NCBI RefSeq assembly: GCF_001021065.1
Contig: NZ_CP011546.1
Location: forward strand, 1 to 64,000
Source: Corynebacterium uterequi
Lineage (GTDB): Bacteria > Actinomycetota > Actinomycetes > Mycobacteriales > Mycobacteriaceae
Length of the DNA: 64,000 nt
Reading direction: 5' to 3'
The position numbers were made by a program, and so were the translations under genes. The notes under the pieces were generated by a model. The model was not told the DNA's origin, ran no database searches, and worked only from the letters and a program-made list of their open reading frames with translations. Of this stretch, positions 43,597 to 51,423 are shown piece by piece (within the stretch, counting starts at the first letter, position 1; every line of letters starts with the position of its first letter).

Positions 43597-44922
43597 CTAG
43601 CGCACCCCCTTGGCGTTGGTCGGCTCGGTAGCCGGGCGTCGGGCGTCGTGAGACATGCGAAGCAGCAAGCCCAGCAGGATGTAGTTCGCCATGAGCGAGG
43701 AACCGCCCGCGGACATGAACGGCGTGGTCAGGCCCGTCATCGGCATGATGGCCGTCACGCCGCCGGTGACCACAAACACCTGGATGGTGATGAGCAGCGC
43801 CATGCCGGTGGCCAGCAGCTTCCCGAAGGAATCGCGGGTGTCCAGCGCGGTGGCGAAGCCGCGGGTGGCGAACACGGCAAAGAGAATGAGCACCGCGGCC
43901 AGCCCGATCAGCCCCAGTTCCTCGCCGATCGCCGCGAGGATGAAGTCCGAGTGAACAACCGGAATGAGCTGCGGGTAGCCGTCGCCCAGACCCGTACCCG
44001 TGACGCCGCCCCACGACATACCGAACAGCGACTGCGCCAGCTGGTTACTGATGTCGATGTTGCCGATCGGGTCCATAAACAGATCCACGCGCTGCTGAAT
44101 CTTGGAAGAAATCAGGTAGATGGCGGTACCACCCAGGGCGACGAGAATCACGCCAATGAGCAGCCACGACACTCGCCCGGTGGCGATGTAGAGCATGCCC
44201 AAGATGGTGGCGAAGAGCAGCAGCGCCGGGCCGAAGTCGTTGGAGATAGCCATAATCAAGATGGCCACCGCCCACACCCCCAGGATGGGCGCGAGGTCCC
44301 GCAAGCGGGGAAGGTTCAACCCCAGCACGCGGTAACCCGCCACGGTGAACAGGGCGCGCTTCTGCGCCAGTAGGTGGGCGAAGAAGATGATGAGCAAGAT
44401 CTTGGCGAACTCACCCGGCTGCACCGAAAACGGCCCGATCCAGATCCAGATTCGGGCCTCCACGTTCGGCGGCTGCGGCCACACCAGCGGGATCGCCAGC
44501 GCGATGAGCCCCAACAGGCCCAGCAGGTAGGAGTAGCGCCCCAGCGCCTTGTGGTCGCGCACGATGATGAGGGTCAACACCATGAGCACCACGCCCACGA
44601 GCGCCCACAGCACCTGGCGTTCGGCCAGTGCTGTCTCTTTCGCCAGGTCAAGGCGGTAGATGATGACCAATCCGATGCCGTTGAGGGTGGCCGCCACGGG
44701 CAGCAACAACTGATCCGCGTGCGGGGCGAGGAAACGGATGGCGAGGTGGGCCACGGCGAACACGCCGATGAAGCCACCGATGAGGTAGCCCATTTCGGCG
44801 GTGATGTCATTGCCCTGGGTCAGCTCCAGACTGACCAGCATCGTGGCCAGCACGAGCGTGGCCAGCAGCAGGAAGAAGAACTCCGAAAAACGGCTGAAGA
44901 CTTTAGAGACCAACGAACTCAC
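43597..44922 (-). CDS. rodA: SEDS-family peptidoglycan glycosyltransferase RodA
   Basis: Polymerises lipid II glycan strands in partnership with PbpA. The 441-residue polytopic protein has 10 or more helices. Family motifs: EFAKILLIIFFAHLLAQKR, NDFGPALLLFATILGMLYIATGR (the Asp of NDFGPALL is catalytically important in SEDS proteins), and QLIPVVHSDFILAAIGEELG. GTG start at 44922 abuts the pstP stop. It is the RodA/FtsW copy of the Ser/Thr kinase locus. Confidence 0.96.
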   Translation of the reverse strand: MSSLVSKVFSRFSEFFFLLLATLVLATMLVSLELTQGNDITAEMGYLIGGFIGVFAVAHLAIRFLAPHADQLLLPVAATLNGIGLVIIYRLDLAKETALAERQVLWALVGVVLMVLTLIIVRDHKALGRYSYLLGLLGLIALAIPLVWPQPPNVEARIWIWIGPFSVQPGEFAKILLIIFFAHLLAQKRALFTVAGYRVLGLNLPRLRDLAPILGVWAVAILIMAISNDFGPALLLFATILGMLYIATGRVSWLLIGVILVALGGTAIYLISSKIQQRVDLFMDPIGNIDISNQLAQSLFGMSWGGVTGTGLGDGYPQLIPVVHSDFILAAIGEELGLIGLAAVLILFAVFATRGFATALDTRDSFGKLLATGMALLITIQVFVVTGGVTAIMPMTGLTTPFMSAGGSSLMANYILLGLLLRMSHDARRPATEPTNAKGVR

Positions 44923-46395
44923 CTACGCTTTCCGACAGTTGACGCCCGGCTGGGACAGGTCGCCACGGTTCACGGGGTGGGCCGCCGGGTCCGGCGTGGA
45001 CCCCTCCGGCTTGTTCTCGTCGACGCCGCCGGGACGCTGCTGGCCCGGGTCGACCTCAAGGCACACCGGCAGAGCCGCGTCGGCAAGGCGACCCAGCTGA
45101 GCGGTGACGTCGGCGTAGCTACCGGAAGGCAGCGACGTGGCCGCCGCCCGGTCCGGCTGCGGAAGGTCCTCGGCGGTAAACGGTCGGCAATCCTTCTGAT
45201 CCTTCCCGCCAGCCTCAACGAGGCCGAGGTCGCCCTCCGGCGTCAGGCACGCCTGCTGGACGGGACGGTGCAGGTCGCGACCGAACACGGTGTAGTTGAC
45301 GCCCTGCTCGACGACGAACTGCCCCTGCTCGTCGGTCGCGACGAAGAAGGAATCGTCGATCTTGGAGTACGCCCACCAACCGGTGGCCGCAAAAGCGGTG
45401 AGGACCAGCGCCGCCACCACGGACCACAACCATCGACCGACCTTGGTGCCGCGGGTGGGTTCGTCACTCGCCACGTCGGCGTAGGACTCCACGATGCGCG
45501 GGCTCTGGTCGGGTACAGCCGGGGCGATGGCCTCCGGCGTGCGACGGGCGGCGTCGCGCAACGCGGCGGCCCGTCCCGCAGCGGTATCCGGGTGGGTCTT
45601 CTCCCCGTCCTCGCCGGTGATGGCACCGCCCATCATCGGGGCGGTGGGAAGGTTCCGGCGGGTGGCGTCGTCCAGGGCGTCGTCGTCCACGACCTCCGCT
45701 ACCACGACGGTGACGTTGTCCGGGCCGCCGGAGCGCAGGGCCAACTCGACGAGCCGGGCGGCCGCCTGCTCGGGGCCGCCCTCGCCGAGGGCCGCCTCGA
45801 TAGTGGAGGCGGTCACCGGGTCGGACAGGCCATCCGAACACAGCAGCAGCCGATCCCCGGGGCGCAGGTCCAGCATCGACAGCGTGGGCTCCACGGGAAT
45901 ACCGGTGTAGGCCTTGAGGATGAGGGACTTCTTGGGATGGGAGGAGACATCCGCGGGGTCGAGCTTGCCTTCGTCGACGAGCGATTGCACGAAGGTGTCG
46001 TCGATGGTCAGCTGCTCCAGTGAGCCGTCGCGCAGCCGGTAGCCGCGCGAATCGCCGACGTGAATGAGGCCGGCCTCAGCGCCGTTGTGCAGGATGGCCG
46101 TCAGCGTCGTCCCCATGCCCTCCGTGGCGGGGTCGCGCCGGACCTGCTCGGCGATGGTCTTGTTGGCGTCGTCAGCAAAGGACCCCAACAACGCGAGCAT
46201 GTCGTTGTCCTCGGGGTCCCGGTCGAGTTTCTCCAGGTGGCCGACCATGAGCGAAGACGCCACCTCGCCCGCGGCGTGGCCGCCCATGCCGTCGGCGAGG
46301 ATAAGCAAATGAGGGCCGGCGTAGGCGGAATCCTCGTTGTTTCCGCGCACCAGGCCCTTATCCGAGGCGACGGTGTAATGCAGTCTCAGGGTCAC
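44923..46395 (-). CDS. pstP: PP2C-type serine/threonine phosphatase PstP
   Basis: Dephosphorylates PknA/PknB and their substrates. Residues 1-235 are the PPM phosphatase domain, with metal-binding motifs NNEDSAYAG, LLILADGMGGHAAGEVAS, HVGDSRGYRLRDG, CSDGLSDPV and GGPDNVTVVVAEV. A linker, one transmembrane helix (about 325-345, LWSVVAALVLTAFAATGWWA) and a 150-residue extracellular part with three Cys follow. GTG start overlaps the fhaB stop by 4 bp. Length 490 fits corynebacterial Ppp/PstP. Confidence 0.96.
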   Translation of the reverse strand: MTLRLHYTVASDKGLVRGNNEDSAYAGPHLLILADGMGGHAAGEVASSLMVGHLEKLDRDPEDNDMLALLGSFADDANKTIAEQVRRDPATEGMGTTLTAILHNGAEAGLIHVGDSRGYRLRDGSLEQLTIDDTFVQSLVDEGKLDPADVSSHPKKSLILKAYTGIPVEPTLSMLDLRPGDRLLLCSDGLSDPVTASTIEAALGEGGPEQAAARLVELALRSGGPDNVTVVVAEVVDDDALDDATRRNLPTAPMMGGAITGEDGEKTHPDTAAGRAAALRDAARRTPEAIAPAVPDQSPRIVESYADVASDEPTRGTKVGRWLWSVVAALVLTAFAATGWWAYSKIDDSFFVATDEQGQFVVEQGVNYTVFGRDLHRPVQQACLTPEGDLGLVEAGGKDQKDCRPFTAEDLPQPDRAAATSLPSGSYADVTAQLGRLADAALPVCLEVDPGQQRPGGVDENKPEGSTPDPAAHPVNRGDLSQPGVNCRKA

Positions 46396-46856
46396 GGCAC
46401 GAGCCTCACTGTGGTGCTGCCGACCTTGATGTCGGCCCCGACGGCGACGCTCTCCGGCTGGTCAATCCGATAACCATTGAGGTAGGTGCCGTTGCGGGAT
46501 TCCAGGTCCTCGACGTACCACTCGCCGCCGCGGCGGAAGAGCCGGGCGTGGCGGGCCGAGGCGTAATCGTCGCCCAGGACGAAGTCCACGCTCTGGGCGC
46601 GCCCGAGCACGATCGAATCCAGCTGGGTGATGTCCATGTGCGAGCCCGTCAGCGGGCCCTCGACGATGGTGATTTCTCGCGCCTTCTCGTTTCGCCCGAC
46701 CGGCGGGGCCGGGATCGCCGACGCGGTGTTCGTGCGGCTACGACCGGGGCGAGCCGCTTGGGAGTCGAGACGCATAGCCCACAGCGCCAGGAGGATAAAC
46801 ACCCACAGCAGGATGAGCAGGGCAATGCGTACCAGCGATAGAACCGCTGCGTCCAT
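46392..46856 (-). CDS. fhaB: FHA-domain protein FhaB (FipA)
   Basis: The 154-residue protein has an N-terminal transmembrane helix (LSLVRIALLILLWVFILLALWAM) and a C-terminal forkhead-associated domain with the phosphothreonine-binding pattern IVLGRAQSVDFVLGDDYASARHARLF and NGTYLNG. FHA domains read PknA/PknB phosphorylation; the mycobacterial homologue helps localise division proteins. It lies 13 bp after fhaA and overlaps pstP. Confidence 0.94.
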   Translation of the reverse strand: MDAAVLSLVRIALLILLWVFILLALWAMRLDSQAARPGRSRTNTASAIPAPPVGRNEKAREITIVEGPLTGSHMDITQLDSIVLGRAQSVDFVLGDDYASARHARLFRRGGEWYVEDLESRNGTYLNGYRIDQPESVAVGADIKVGSTTVRLVP

Positions 46857-46869
46857 GAAAACTCCTCAG

Positions 46870-47859
46870 TTAGCGATTGCCGTGACGGCTGTTGATGCGG
46901 ACTTCGATGTGCGAGTGCCCCATGGTAATGACATCGCCATCAGCGAGAAGCCAATTGTCGATGGGGGTGTCATTGACTTGGGTGCCATTGGTGGATTGCA
47001 GGTCCGCCAGGACGGCGTCCACTCCGTCCCAGGTGATCTCTGCGTGCTGGCGCGACACGCCCGTGTCCGGGAGCCGGAAGTCGGTTTCATTGCTCCGGCC
47101 GATGATGTTCGACCCTTCCTTGAGGTGGAAGGTGCGTGAGGAGCCGTCCTGAAGGAGCAGGCTGACGACGCGCTCCGGCTTCGCCGGTTCCTCCGGTTCG
47201 ACAGCGTCAGCGGCCGTGAACCGGGTGGTGCGGGCGCTGTCAGCGGCCGGGTAGTGGTAGGCATCCCGCACGGTCGGTGCCGCAGGGGGTACGACGGGCG
47301 GTACGACGGGCTCGGGAATCGGCGGTACGACGGGCGGCACGACGGGGGCAGGCGGCGCGACCGGCTCAGGCGCGGGCGCGGGGGCCGGCGCGGGTTCGGG
47401 CGCCGGCGCCGGGTTCTCCGGCGCGGCCTTGGGGCTGCTGTCTCCGTGGTGGATGCTCTCGAAACCGCTGCGCATGGTGGGGTCCGACCACGTCTTCGAG
47501 GTCACCCGAAGCTGGCCCGTGCGCAGCCCGGATTCCTCTGCGATGCGCACGACCGGGTGGCCGGCGTATTCCCATCCTTTGTTACGGCCGAAGCGGTTGA
47601 GACGGTCCGCCATTCCGGCGGGCAGGTACTGGTCCTTGGCGAGGTTTTCCAGGTCCCGCGTGGAGACGCCGACGAGGTAGGTGGCCGGGGCGAAGGTGCG
47701 TCCGTCGTCCATCGTGACGAGGTTGTCCTCCGCCTCCTGCTTGAGTAGTTCCTCGATCTCGGCCGGGACTACCTTTCCGCCGAAGACGAGCGCGAAGCTG
47801 TTGTCCAGACCGCGCTGCAAGGAGCTATCGAGGCGAGCAAATCGATCCATGAATGACAC
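46870..47859 (-). CDS. fhaA: FHA-domain protein FhaA
   Basis: The first gene of the kinase operon. The 329-residue protein has an N-terminal DUF3662-type domain (about 1-125, RFARLDSSLQRGLDNSFALV), a Pro/Ala/Val-rich linker (PAPEPAPAPAPAPEPVAPPA), and a C-terminal FHA domain (about 245-325, NIIGRSNETDFRLPDTGVSRQHAEI, NGTQVND). In mycobacteria FhaA binds phosphorylated PknB and the flippase MviN to control peptidoglycan assembly. Start ATG 47859; ribosome site AGGAAGGGAGG on the minus strand. Confidence 0.94.
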   Translation of the reverse strand: MSFMDRFARLDSSLQRGLDNSFALVFGGKVVPAEIEELLKQEAEDNLVTMDDGRTFAPATYLVGVSTRDLENLAKDQYLPAGMADRLNRFGRNKGWEYAGHPVVRIAEESGLRTGQLRVTSKTWSDPTMRSGFESIHHGDSSPKAAPENPAPAPEPAPAPAPAPEPVAPPAPVVPPVVPPIPEPVVPPVVPPAAPTVRDAYHYPAADSARTTRFTAADAVEPEEPAKPERVVSLLLQDGSSRTFHLKEGSNIIGRSNETDFRLPDTGVSRQHAEITWDGVDAVLADLQSTNGTQVNDTPIDNWLLADGDVITMGHSHIEVRINSRHGNR

Positions 47860-48050
47860 CGCCGTCGCGCCTCCCTTCCTAGGTACCTAACTGTGGACGA
47901 GTTCCTTAACGTATCCAGTATAAAGGTTCAACCTGGCAACCTGATAGCTGTTGCTGGTTTTCCGGTGGCCGGCACATGCCGGAAAATGCCCTATGAACAG
48001 CGGATTTGCCTTCGATGCGCCGGCGCGTGCTATATTTATCGAGTCGCCCA
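47860..48050. promoter_or_regulatory. Divergent promoter region between fhaA and tRNA-Leu
   Basis: On the plus strand TTGCCT (48006-48011) and TATATT (48031-48036), 19 bp apart, make a promoter ending 14 bp before tRNA-Leu. On the minus strand TATACT (around 47918) is a likely -10 for the fhaA operon. A hairpin TTTTCCGG...CCGGAAAA (about 47957-47985) lies between them. No gene is seen. Confidence 0.5.
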
Positions 48051-48134
48051 GCCCGGGTGGCGGAATTGGCAGACGCGCTGGCTTCAGGTGCCAGTGTCCG
48101 TAAGGACGTGGGGGTTCAAGTCCCCCCCCGGGCA
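48051..48134 (+). tRNA. tRNA-Leu (anticodon CAG)
   Basis: An 84-nt class II tRNA: acceptor GCCCGGG/CCCGGGC, anticodon stem CTGGC/GCCAG with loop TTCAGGT (CAG), variable arm TGTCCGTAAGGACG, T-arm GGGGGTTCAAGTCCCCC. The tRNA-Leu beside fhaA is conserved in mycolata. Confidence 0.97.
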
Positions 48135-48140
48135 CAAACG

Positions 48141-48180
48141 AAAGGCCCCGCTCCTCAGTAGAGGAGGGGGCCTTTTTCTT
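48141..48180 (+). terminator. Terminator after tRNA-Leu
   Basis: GGCCCCGCTCCTC / GAGGAGGGGGCC stem (one bulge or G-C slip), loop AGTA, followed by TTTTTCTT. Confidence 0.92.
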
Positions 48181-48229
48181 GCGTGTAAACTTATGAGGAG
48201 TTACGCCCGCTCGACGCCGAAGGTGGAGC

Positions 48230-48838
48230 ATGTCGAACCCCCGTATCACCATCCGCACCTGCCAAGACGATGACGTAGCCCACGCCGCCTTTCTCCTCGG
48301 GCACGCCTTTAAGGACGTGCCGTCGATGAGCGGGGTGGTCGATACCGCCGACCGTCACCATCGGCAACGGGTGCTCGACGACGTGTTCGCGCTGTACATC
48401 AACTCCTACTACCGGCGCCGCGGCGTGGTGGACATCGCGGAGCTCGACGGGGTGGTCGTCGGCGCGGCGCTGTGGACCCCGCCGGGCCAGCATATGGGCA
48501 TCGGTTCGCACCTGCGGCTGCTTCCGCAGTACCTCCGCATCTTCCGGTGGCAGCTGCCGGCGCTGGCGGCGCGCCAGCTTTCCGCGCACGACACCCACCC
48601 CAAGGATCCCCACTGGTACCTCTTCGCGATGGGTGTGGACCCGGACATGCAAGGCGCTGGCATCGGCAGCAGCCTGCTCGACCACGGCATCGCCCGCGCC
48701 GAGGGCCACGCCATCTACCTGGAGGCAGCCAGCGAACGCGTGCGCGGATTGTACGAGTCCCGGGGATTTCGGGCCTTTGACACCATCGACGCCGGCGTCG
48801 GCGAGGAAACCGAGACCGCCATGTGGCGCGACGCCTAG
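48230..48838 (+). CDS. GNAT-family N-acetyltransferase
   Basis: The 202-residue acetyl-CoA-dependent transferase has the motif A region WYLFAMGVDPDMQGAGIGSSL (Q-x-x-G-x-G for CoA pyrophosphate) at about residues 129-149, then YLEAASERVRGLYESRGF. The substrate is unknown; relatives modify small molecules or toxins. It stands alone after tRNA-Leu; the ATG follows GAAGGTGGAG. The 3' end meets the convergent SDR gene within 4 bp. Confidence 0.88.
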   Translation: MSNPRITIRTCQDDDVAHAAFLLGHAFKDVPSMSGVVDTADRHHRQRVLDDVFALYINSYYRRRGVVDIAELDGVVVGAALWTPPGQHMGIGSHLRLLPQYLRIFRWQLPALAARQLSAHDTHPKDPHWYLFAMGVDPDMQGAGIGSSLLDHGIARAEGHAIYLEAASERVRGLYESRGFRAFDTIDAGVGEETETAMWRDA

Positions 48839-49683
48839 AACCGGACCTTGCCCTGGTAGGTGAGCAGTCCGTTGATGTATCGCGTCAGAAAACCCGGGGA
48901 GAAATGGGTGCTGCCAAACAACAGCGCCGCCTTGGCGCCGACGGGATGATGAACCTTCGCCGGGGTTCGACGGCCGCGGGCGACCACGGCGAAGATCTCA
49001 TCGGCGACGTCCTGGGGAGTGGTGGTGGTCCCCAGCCGCTTCATCCCCACGGTTCGATGGTTCTCGATCAGGGCGGTGTTCGAGTACAGCGGCATGACGT
49101 CCGATACCTGGATGCCGTGGCCAGCCCACTCCACCTCCAGGGCCTCGGTGATGCCCCGGACGGCGTACTTGGTTGCCGAGTACACGGCCATGTCGGGAGT
49201 TCCGTAGAAGGCGGCGGCGCTGCACACGTTAATGAGGTGAGCGCCGTCGGCCGCCGCCAGGTAGGGGAAGGCGGCACGGCAGCCGAAGAGCACACCGGTG
49301 AGATTGACGTCTACCGTGCGGGAATCGGCCTCGTAGCTACCCTGCGTGATGAAGTCGCCGGCATAGAGGACGCCGGCGTTGTTCACGAGCACGTCGATGG
49401 ATCCGTCGTGCGCGGCGGCGAAGTCGGCGAGGACGGTCTGCCACTGATCGGCGTCGGTGACGTCGAGCTGCCCGGTGGTGATGGTGGGGTAGGCCGGCGC
49501 CCACTCCGCGAACTTGTCAGTGCGGATGCCGAACGCGCCGACGTGCCAGCCGGCAGCGGCGAAGGTCTCGGCGATGGCACGACCGAAACCTCCGGCCGCA
49601 CCGGTGACGACGATTGTCCCCGGTTGTGTCCCCGGGGCCGGTCGTGGGGCTGGGAGAGTGGGGAAGGAAAAGCGGCGGGTCAT
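48835..49683 (-). CDS. Short-chain dehydrogenase/reductase
   Basis: The 282-residue Rossmann-fold oxidoreductase has the cofactor loop TGAAGGFG (about residues 26-33), LVNNAGVLYAG, the catalytic Ser in NVCSAAAFYG and the YxxxK pair in YSATKYAV. A C-terminal extension of ~40 residues resembles SDRs acting on lipid or aldehyde substrates. The true start is ATG 49683 (MTRRFSFPT); upstream in-frame codons lie in the direct repeat at 49733-49805. The substrate is unknown. Confidence 0.88.
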   Translation of the reverse strand: MTRRFSFPTLPAPRPAPGTQPGTIVVTGAAGGFGRAIAETFAAAGWHVGAFGIRTDKFAEWAPAYPTITTGQLDVTDADQWQTVLADFAAAHDGSIDVLVNNAGVLYAGDFITQGSYEADSRTVDVNLTGVLFGCRAAFPYLAAADGAHLINVCSAAAFYGTPDMAVYSATKYAVRGITEALEVEWAGHGIQVSDVMPLYSNTALIENHRTVGMKRLGTTTTPQDVADEIFAVVARGRRTPAKVHHPVGAKAALLFGSTHFSPGFLTRYINGLLTYQGKVRF

Positions 49684-49732
49684 ACCCGCTAACGATAAGA
49701 CGGTTCGGAGTCGAAGGGAAGAGCTCGCGCCG

Positions 49733-49805
49733 GGAGGTAACTTCCCACTCAACATAACACCCAACTTCCCACTGTGTGATGTTAAGTGGGAAGCTGGGTG
49801 GGAAG
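49733..49805. repeat. 73-bp direct repeat, left copy, flanking the AlbA-type ATPase gene
   Basis: 71 of 73 bases match 51302-51374. Internally it can fold: TTCCCACTCAACATAACAC pairs with GTGTGATGTTAAGTGGGAA (about 49742-49792, a few mismatches), and CACCCA...TGGGTG gives an alternative stem. It lies 39 bp beyond the stop of the ATPase gene. Confidence 0.93.
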
Positions 49806-49843
49806 CTGGTGCTGCGCCGACGTTGCGCAACGTCGGCGGGCGG

Positions 49844-51277
49844 CTATGTCGTGAGGCGATAGCGCTGCCGCGGGCTCCGCGACGGCTCCGTGCGCTCGAC
49901 GACGCCGTCGGCTATCAACTCGTTGAGTGCCTTCTGCACGGCTGTTCGGCTGAGCCCGGTGGCGCCCACCACTTCGGTGGTCGAGACGGAGGCGGCCGTG
50001 CGCAGCAGGTTGAGGACGTGATCGCGGGCGGTGACATGCCTTTCGGACGTGGCCACCCGGCGCCGGTAGAACGTGACCGTGAAGCTATCGATGGTGTTAC
50101 GGAAACTTGGCGGAGGCATGAGGGCGTCGGCGCTGGCCTTGAGCATTACGGCGATTCCCGTGCCCCGGTTCTCCGCCACCACTCCGCCGCCCGGGAGCGG
50201 AACATCCTCCAAAAACGTGGAAAGACGATGGTTGCGGCTGGACGTGTTACCGGGTTCGCCGAGGTTGCGCACGGTGACGCCGCCATACAAGCCACCCGGA
50301 CTGGTGATCTCTAGGCGATCCACAAACATGTTCATCTGCACCGGGCTGCCCTGGGCCATGGGGGAATAGTCGCGGTGCATGAGTGCATTAGTGAGGGCCT
50401 CGCGGATGGCGACGGGAGGATAATCCGGCAGGTCGGTTCTGAAGGACTCGCCGATGAGCGCCCCGGTGCGCATGTTTTTCTTGGCGATGGCCACGCCCTG
50501 TTCCACGAGCTCCTGAACCGTGCCGGACAAGGTGGCACTATCGAGCAAGCGTTCGCCGGAGACGATGTCGCCTTTGGTGGTCCCCGGAAACAGGGCGAAG
50601 GTGACGCTTAGCCGTGGGAAAAACTGCTGCGGATACTCTCCCAGGGCGAGGAGGGCGGCGAGCGTGGGACGGCCGTCGGCGAGGATCTTCAGGCGTTTAA
50701 GCGCGGTGTCTGCGCCTTCGGAGAAGGTTTTTGGGCGGCGTTCCCGATGGATCTCCAGGAAGTCACGAAGCAGTTGGTCGTCGAGATCGTCGAGGGTCGC
50801 GTCCTCGACTGGTTGATCGTCCCACCGTGGTTGTGTCTTTTCTTCGAGGAGGCGATCGATTTCGTACGCGGTCAGCTGCACATCGCCGTCGCCCACCCGG
50901 ATGAAGCTGCCGTTATAGCGACCTTTTTCGGTGACGTAACACGGCTTGTCGTGGCTGGCCATGGGTGGCACCTCGACGACGAGCACCTGCTGCTCCTCGA
51001 AGGAGTGGATCTCGACGAGGGGTCGAACGGCAGGCGTGAGTTGCGCGCAACGCTGCTCGATGGCGTCGCGGGCCTTCGCGGCGTCGAAGCCGGGCCTCGG
51101 GGTGAATCCGTGCTCTTCGTCTAACCCCACCAGGATCACCCCGCCGTCGGAGTTGGAAAAGGCGCTGAGGGTGTCGCGGATGCTCTTGCCAACGCCGCTT
51201 TTCACCTCAATGCGCTGCTGCTCGGCCCCGATGTGGCGCAGTGCGTCGATAGTGTCGGAGAGGGTAGCGGCATCCAC
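49844..51277 (-). CDS. AlbA_2/Schlafen-type ATP-binding DNA-associated protein
   Basis: From GTG 51277 (after GAGG) the product is 477 residues. The N-terminal AlbA_2 (divergent AAA-4) domain reads RIEVKSGVGKSIRDTLSAFSNSDGG (about 19-43). A GHKL-like HATPase_c_4 segment follows (VAIREALTNALMHRDYS, RLEITSPGGLYGGVT, NHRLSTFLEDVPLPGGGVVAENRGTG). A C-terminal winged helix closes it (VSTTEVVGATGLSRTAVQKALNELI). Such proteins are usually called transcriptional regulator or RecG-like; some are linked to defence islands. Upstream in-frame codons back to 51400 would be translated from the repeat and are doubtful. The gene is bracketed by 73-bp direct repeats. Confidence 0.82.
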   Translation of the reverse strand: MDAATLSDTIDALRHIGAEQQRIEVKSGVGKSIRDTLSAFSNSDGGVILVGLDEEHGFTPRPGFDAAKARDAIEQRCAQLTPAVRPLVEIHSFEEQQVLVVEVPPMASHDKPCYVTEKGRYNGSFIRVGDGDVQLTAYEIDRLLEEKTQPRWDDQPVEDATLDDLDDQLLRDFLEIHRERRPKTFSEGADTALKRLKILADGRPTLAALLALGEYPQQFFPRLSVTFALFPGTTKGDIVSGERLLDSATLSGTVQELVEQGVAIAKKNMRTGALIGESFRTDLPDYPPVAIREALTNALMHRDYSPMAQGSPVQMNMFVDRLEITSPGGLYGGVTVRNLGEPGNTSSRNHRLSTFLEDVPLPGGGVVAENRGTGIAVMLKASADALMPPPSFRNTIDSFTVTFYRRRVATSERHVTARDHVLNLLRTAASVSTTEVVGATGLSRTAVQKALNELIADGVVERTEPSRSPRQRYRLTT

Positions 51278-51301
51278 AAAAGACCTCGAATCTTCGCCGG
51301 T

Positions 51302-51374
51302 GGAGGTAACTTCCCACCGAACATAACACCCAACTTCCCACTGTGTGATGTTAAGTGGGAAGCTGGGTGGGAAG
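51302..51374. repeat. 73-bp direct repeat, right copy, flanking the AlbA-type ATPase gene
   Basis: Matches 49733-49805 with two differences (CCGAAC versus CTCAAC). It lies upstream of the ATPase start and includes the likely promoter region, so the stems could also act as operator or attenuator. Confidence 0.93.
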
Positions 51375-51381
51375 ACGCCGA

Positions 51382-51420
51382 GAGGGACTATGCCCGGCAT
51401 AGTCCCTCACAGGAAACGGT
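51382..51420 (-). repeat. Fifth copy of the ACTATGCCGGGCATAGT repeat family
   Basis: On the minus strand this reads CGTTTCCTGTGAGGGACTAT then GCCGGGCATAGTCCCT. The 13-base start CGTTTCCTGTGAG and the palindrome match the crgA-pknB array. Here the palindrome extends to AGGGACTATGCC/GGCATAGTCCCT. It lies 7 bp from the right 73-bp repeat and 3 bp from the stop of the substrate-binding protein gene. Confidence 0.88.
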
Positions 51421-51423
51421 CAG

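Noticed and set aside
44374..46023. 549-codon plus-strand frame opposite rodA/pstP
   Set aside because: His/Arg/Gln-rich antisense shadow without domain content.
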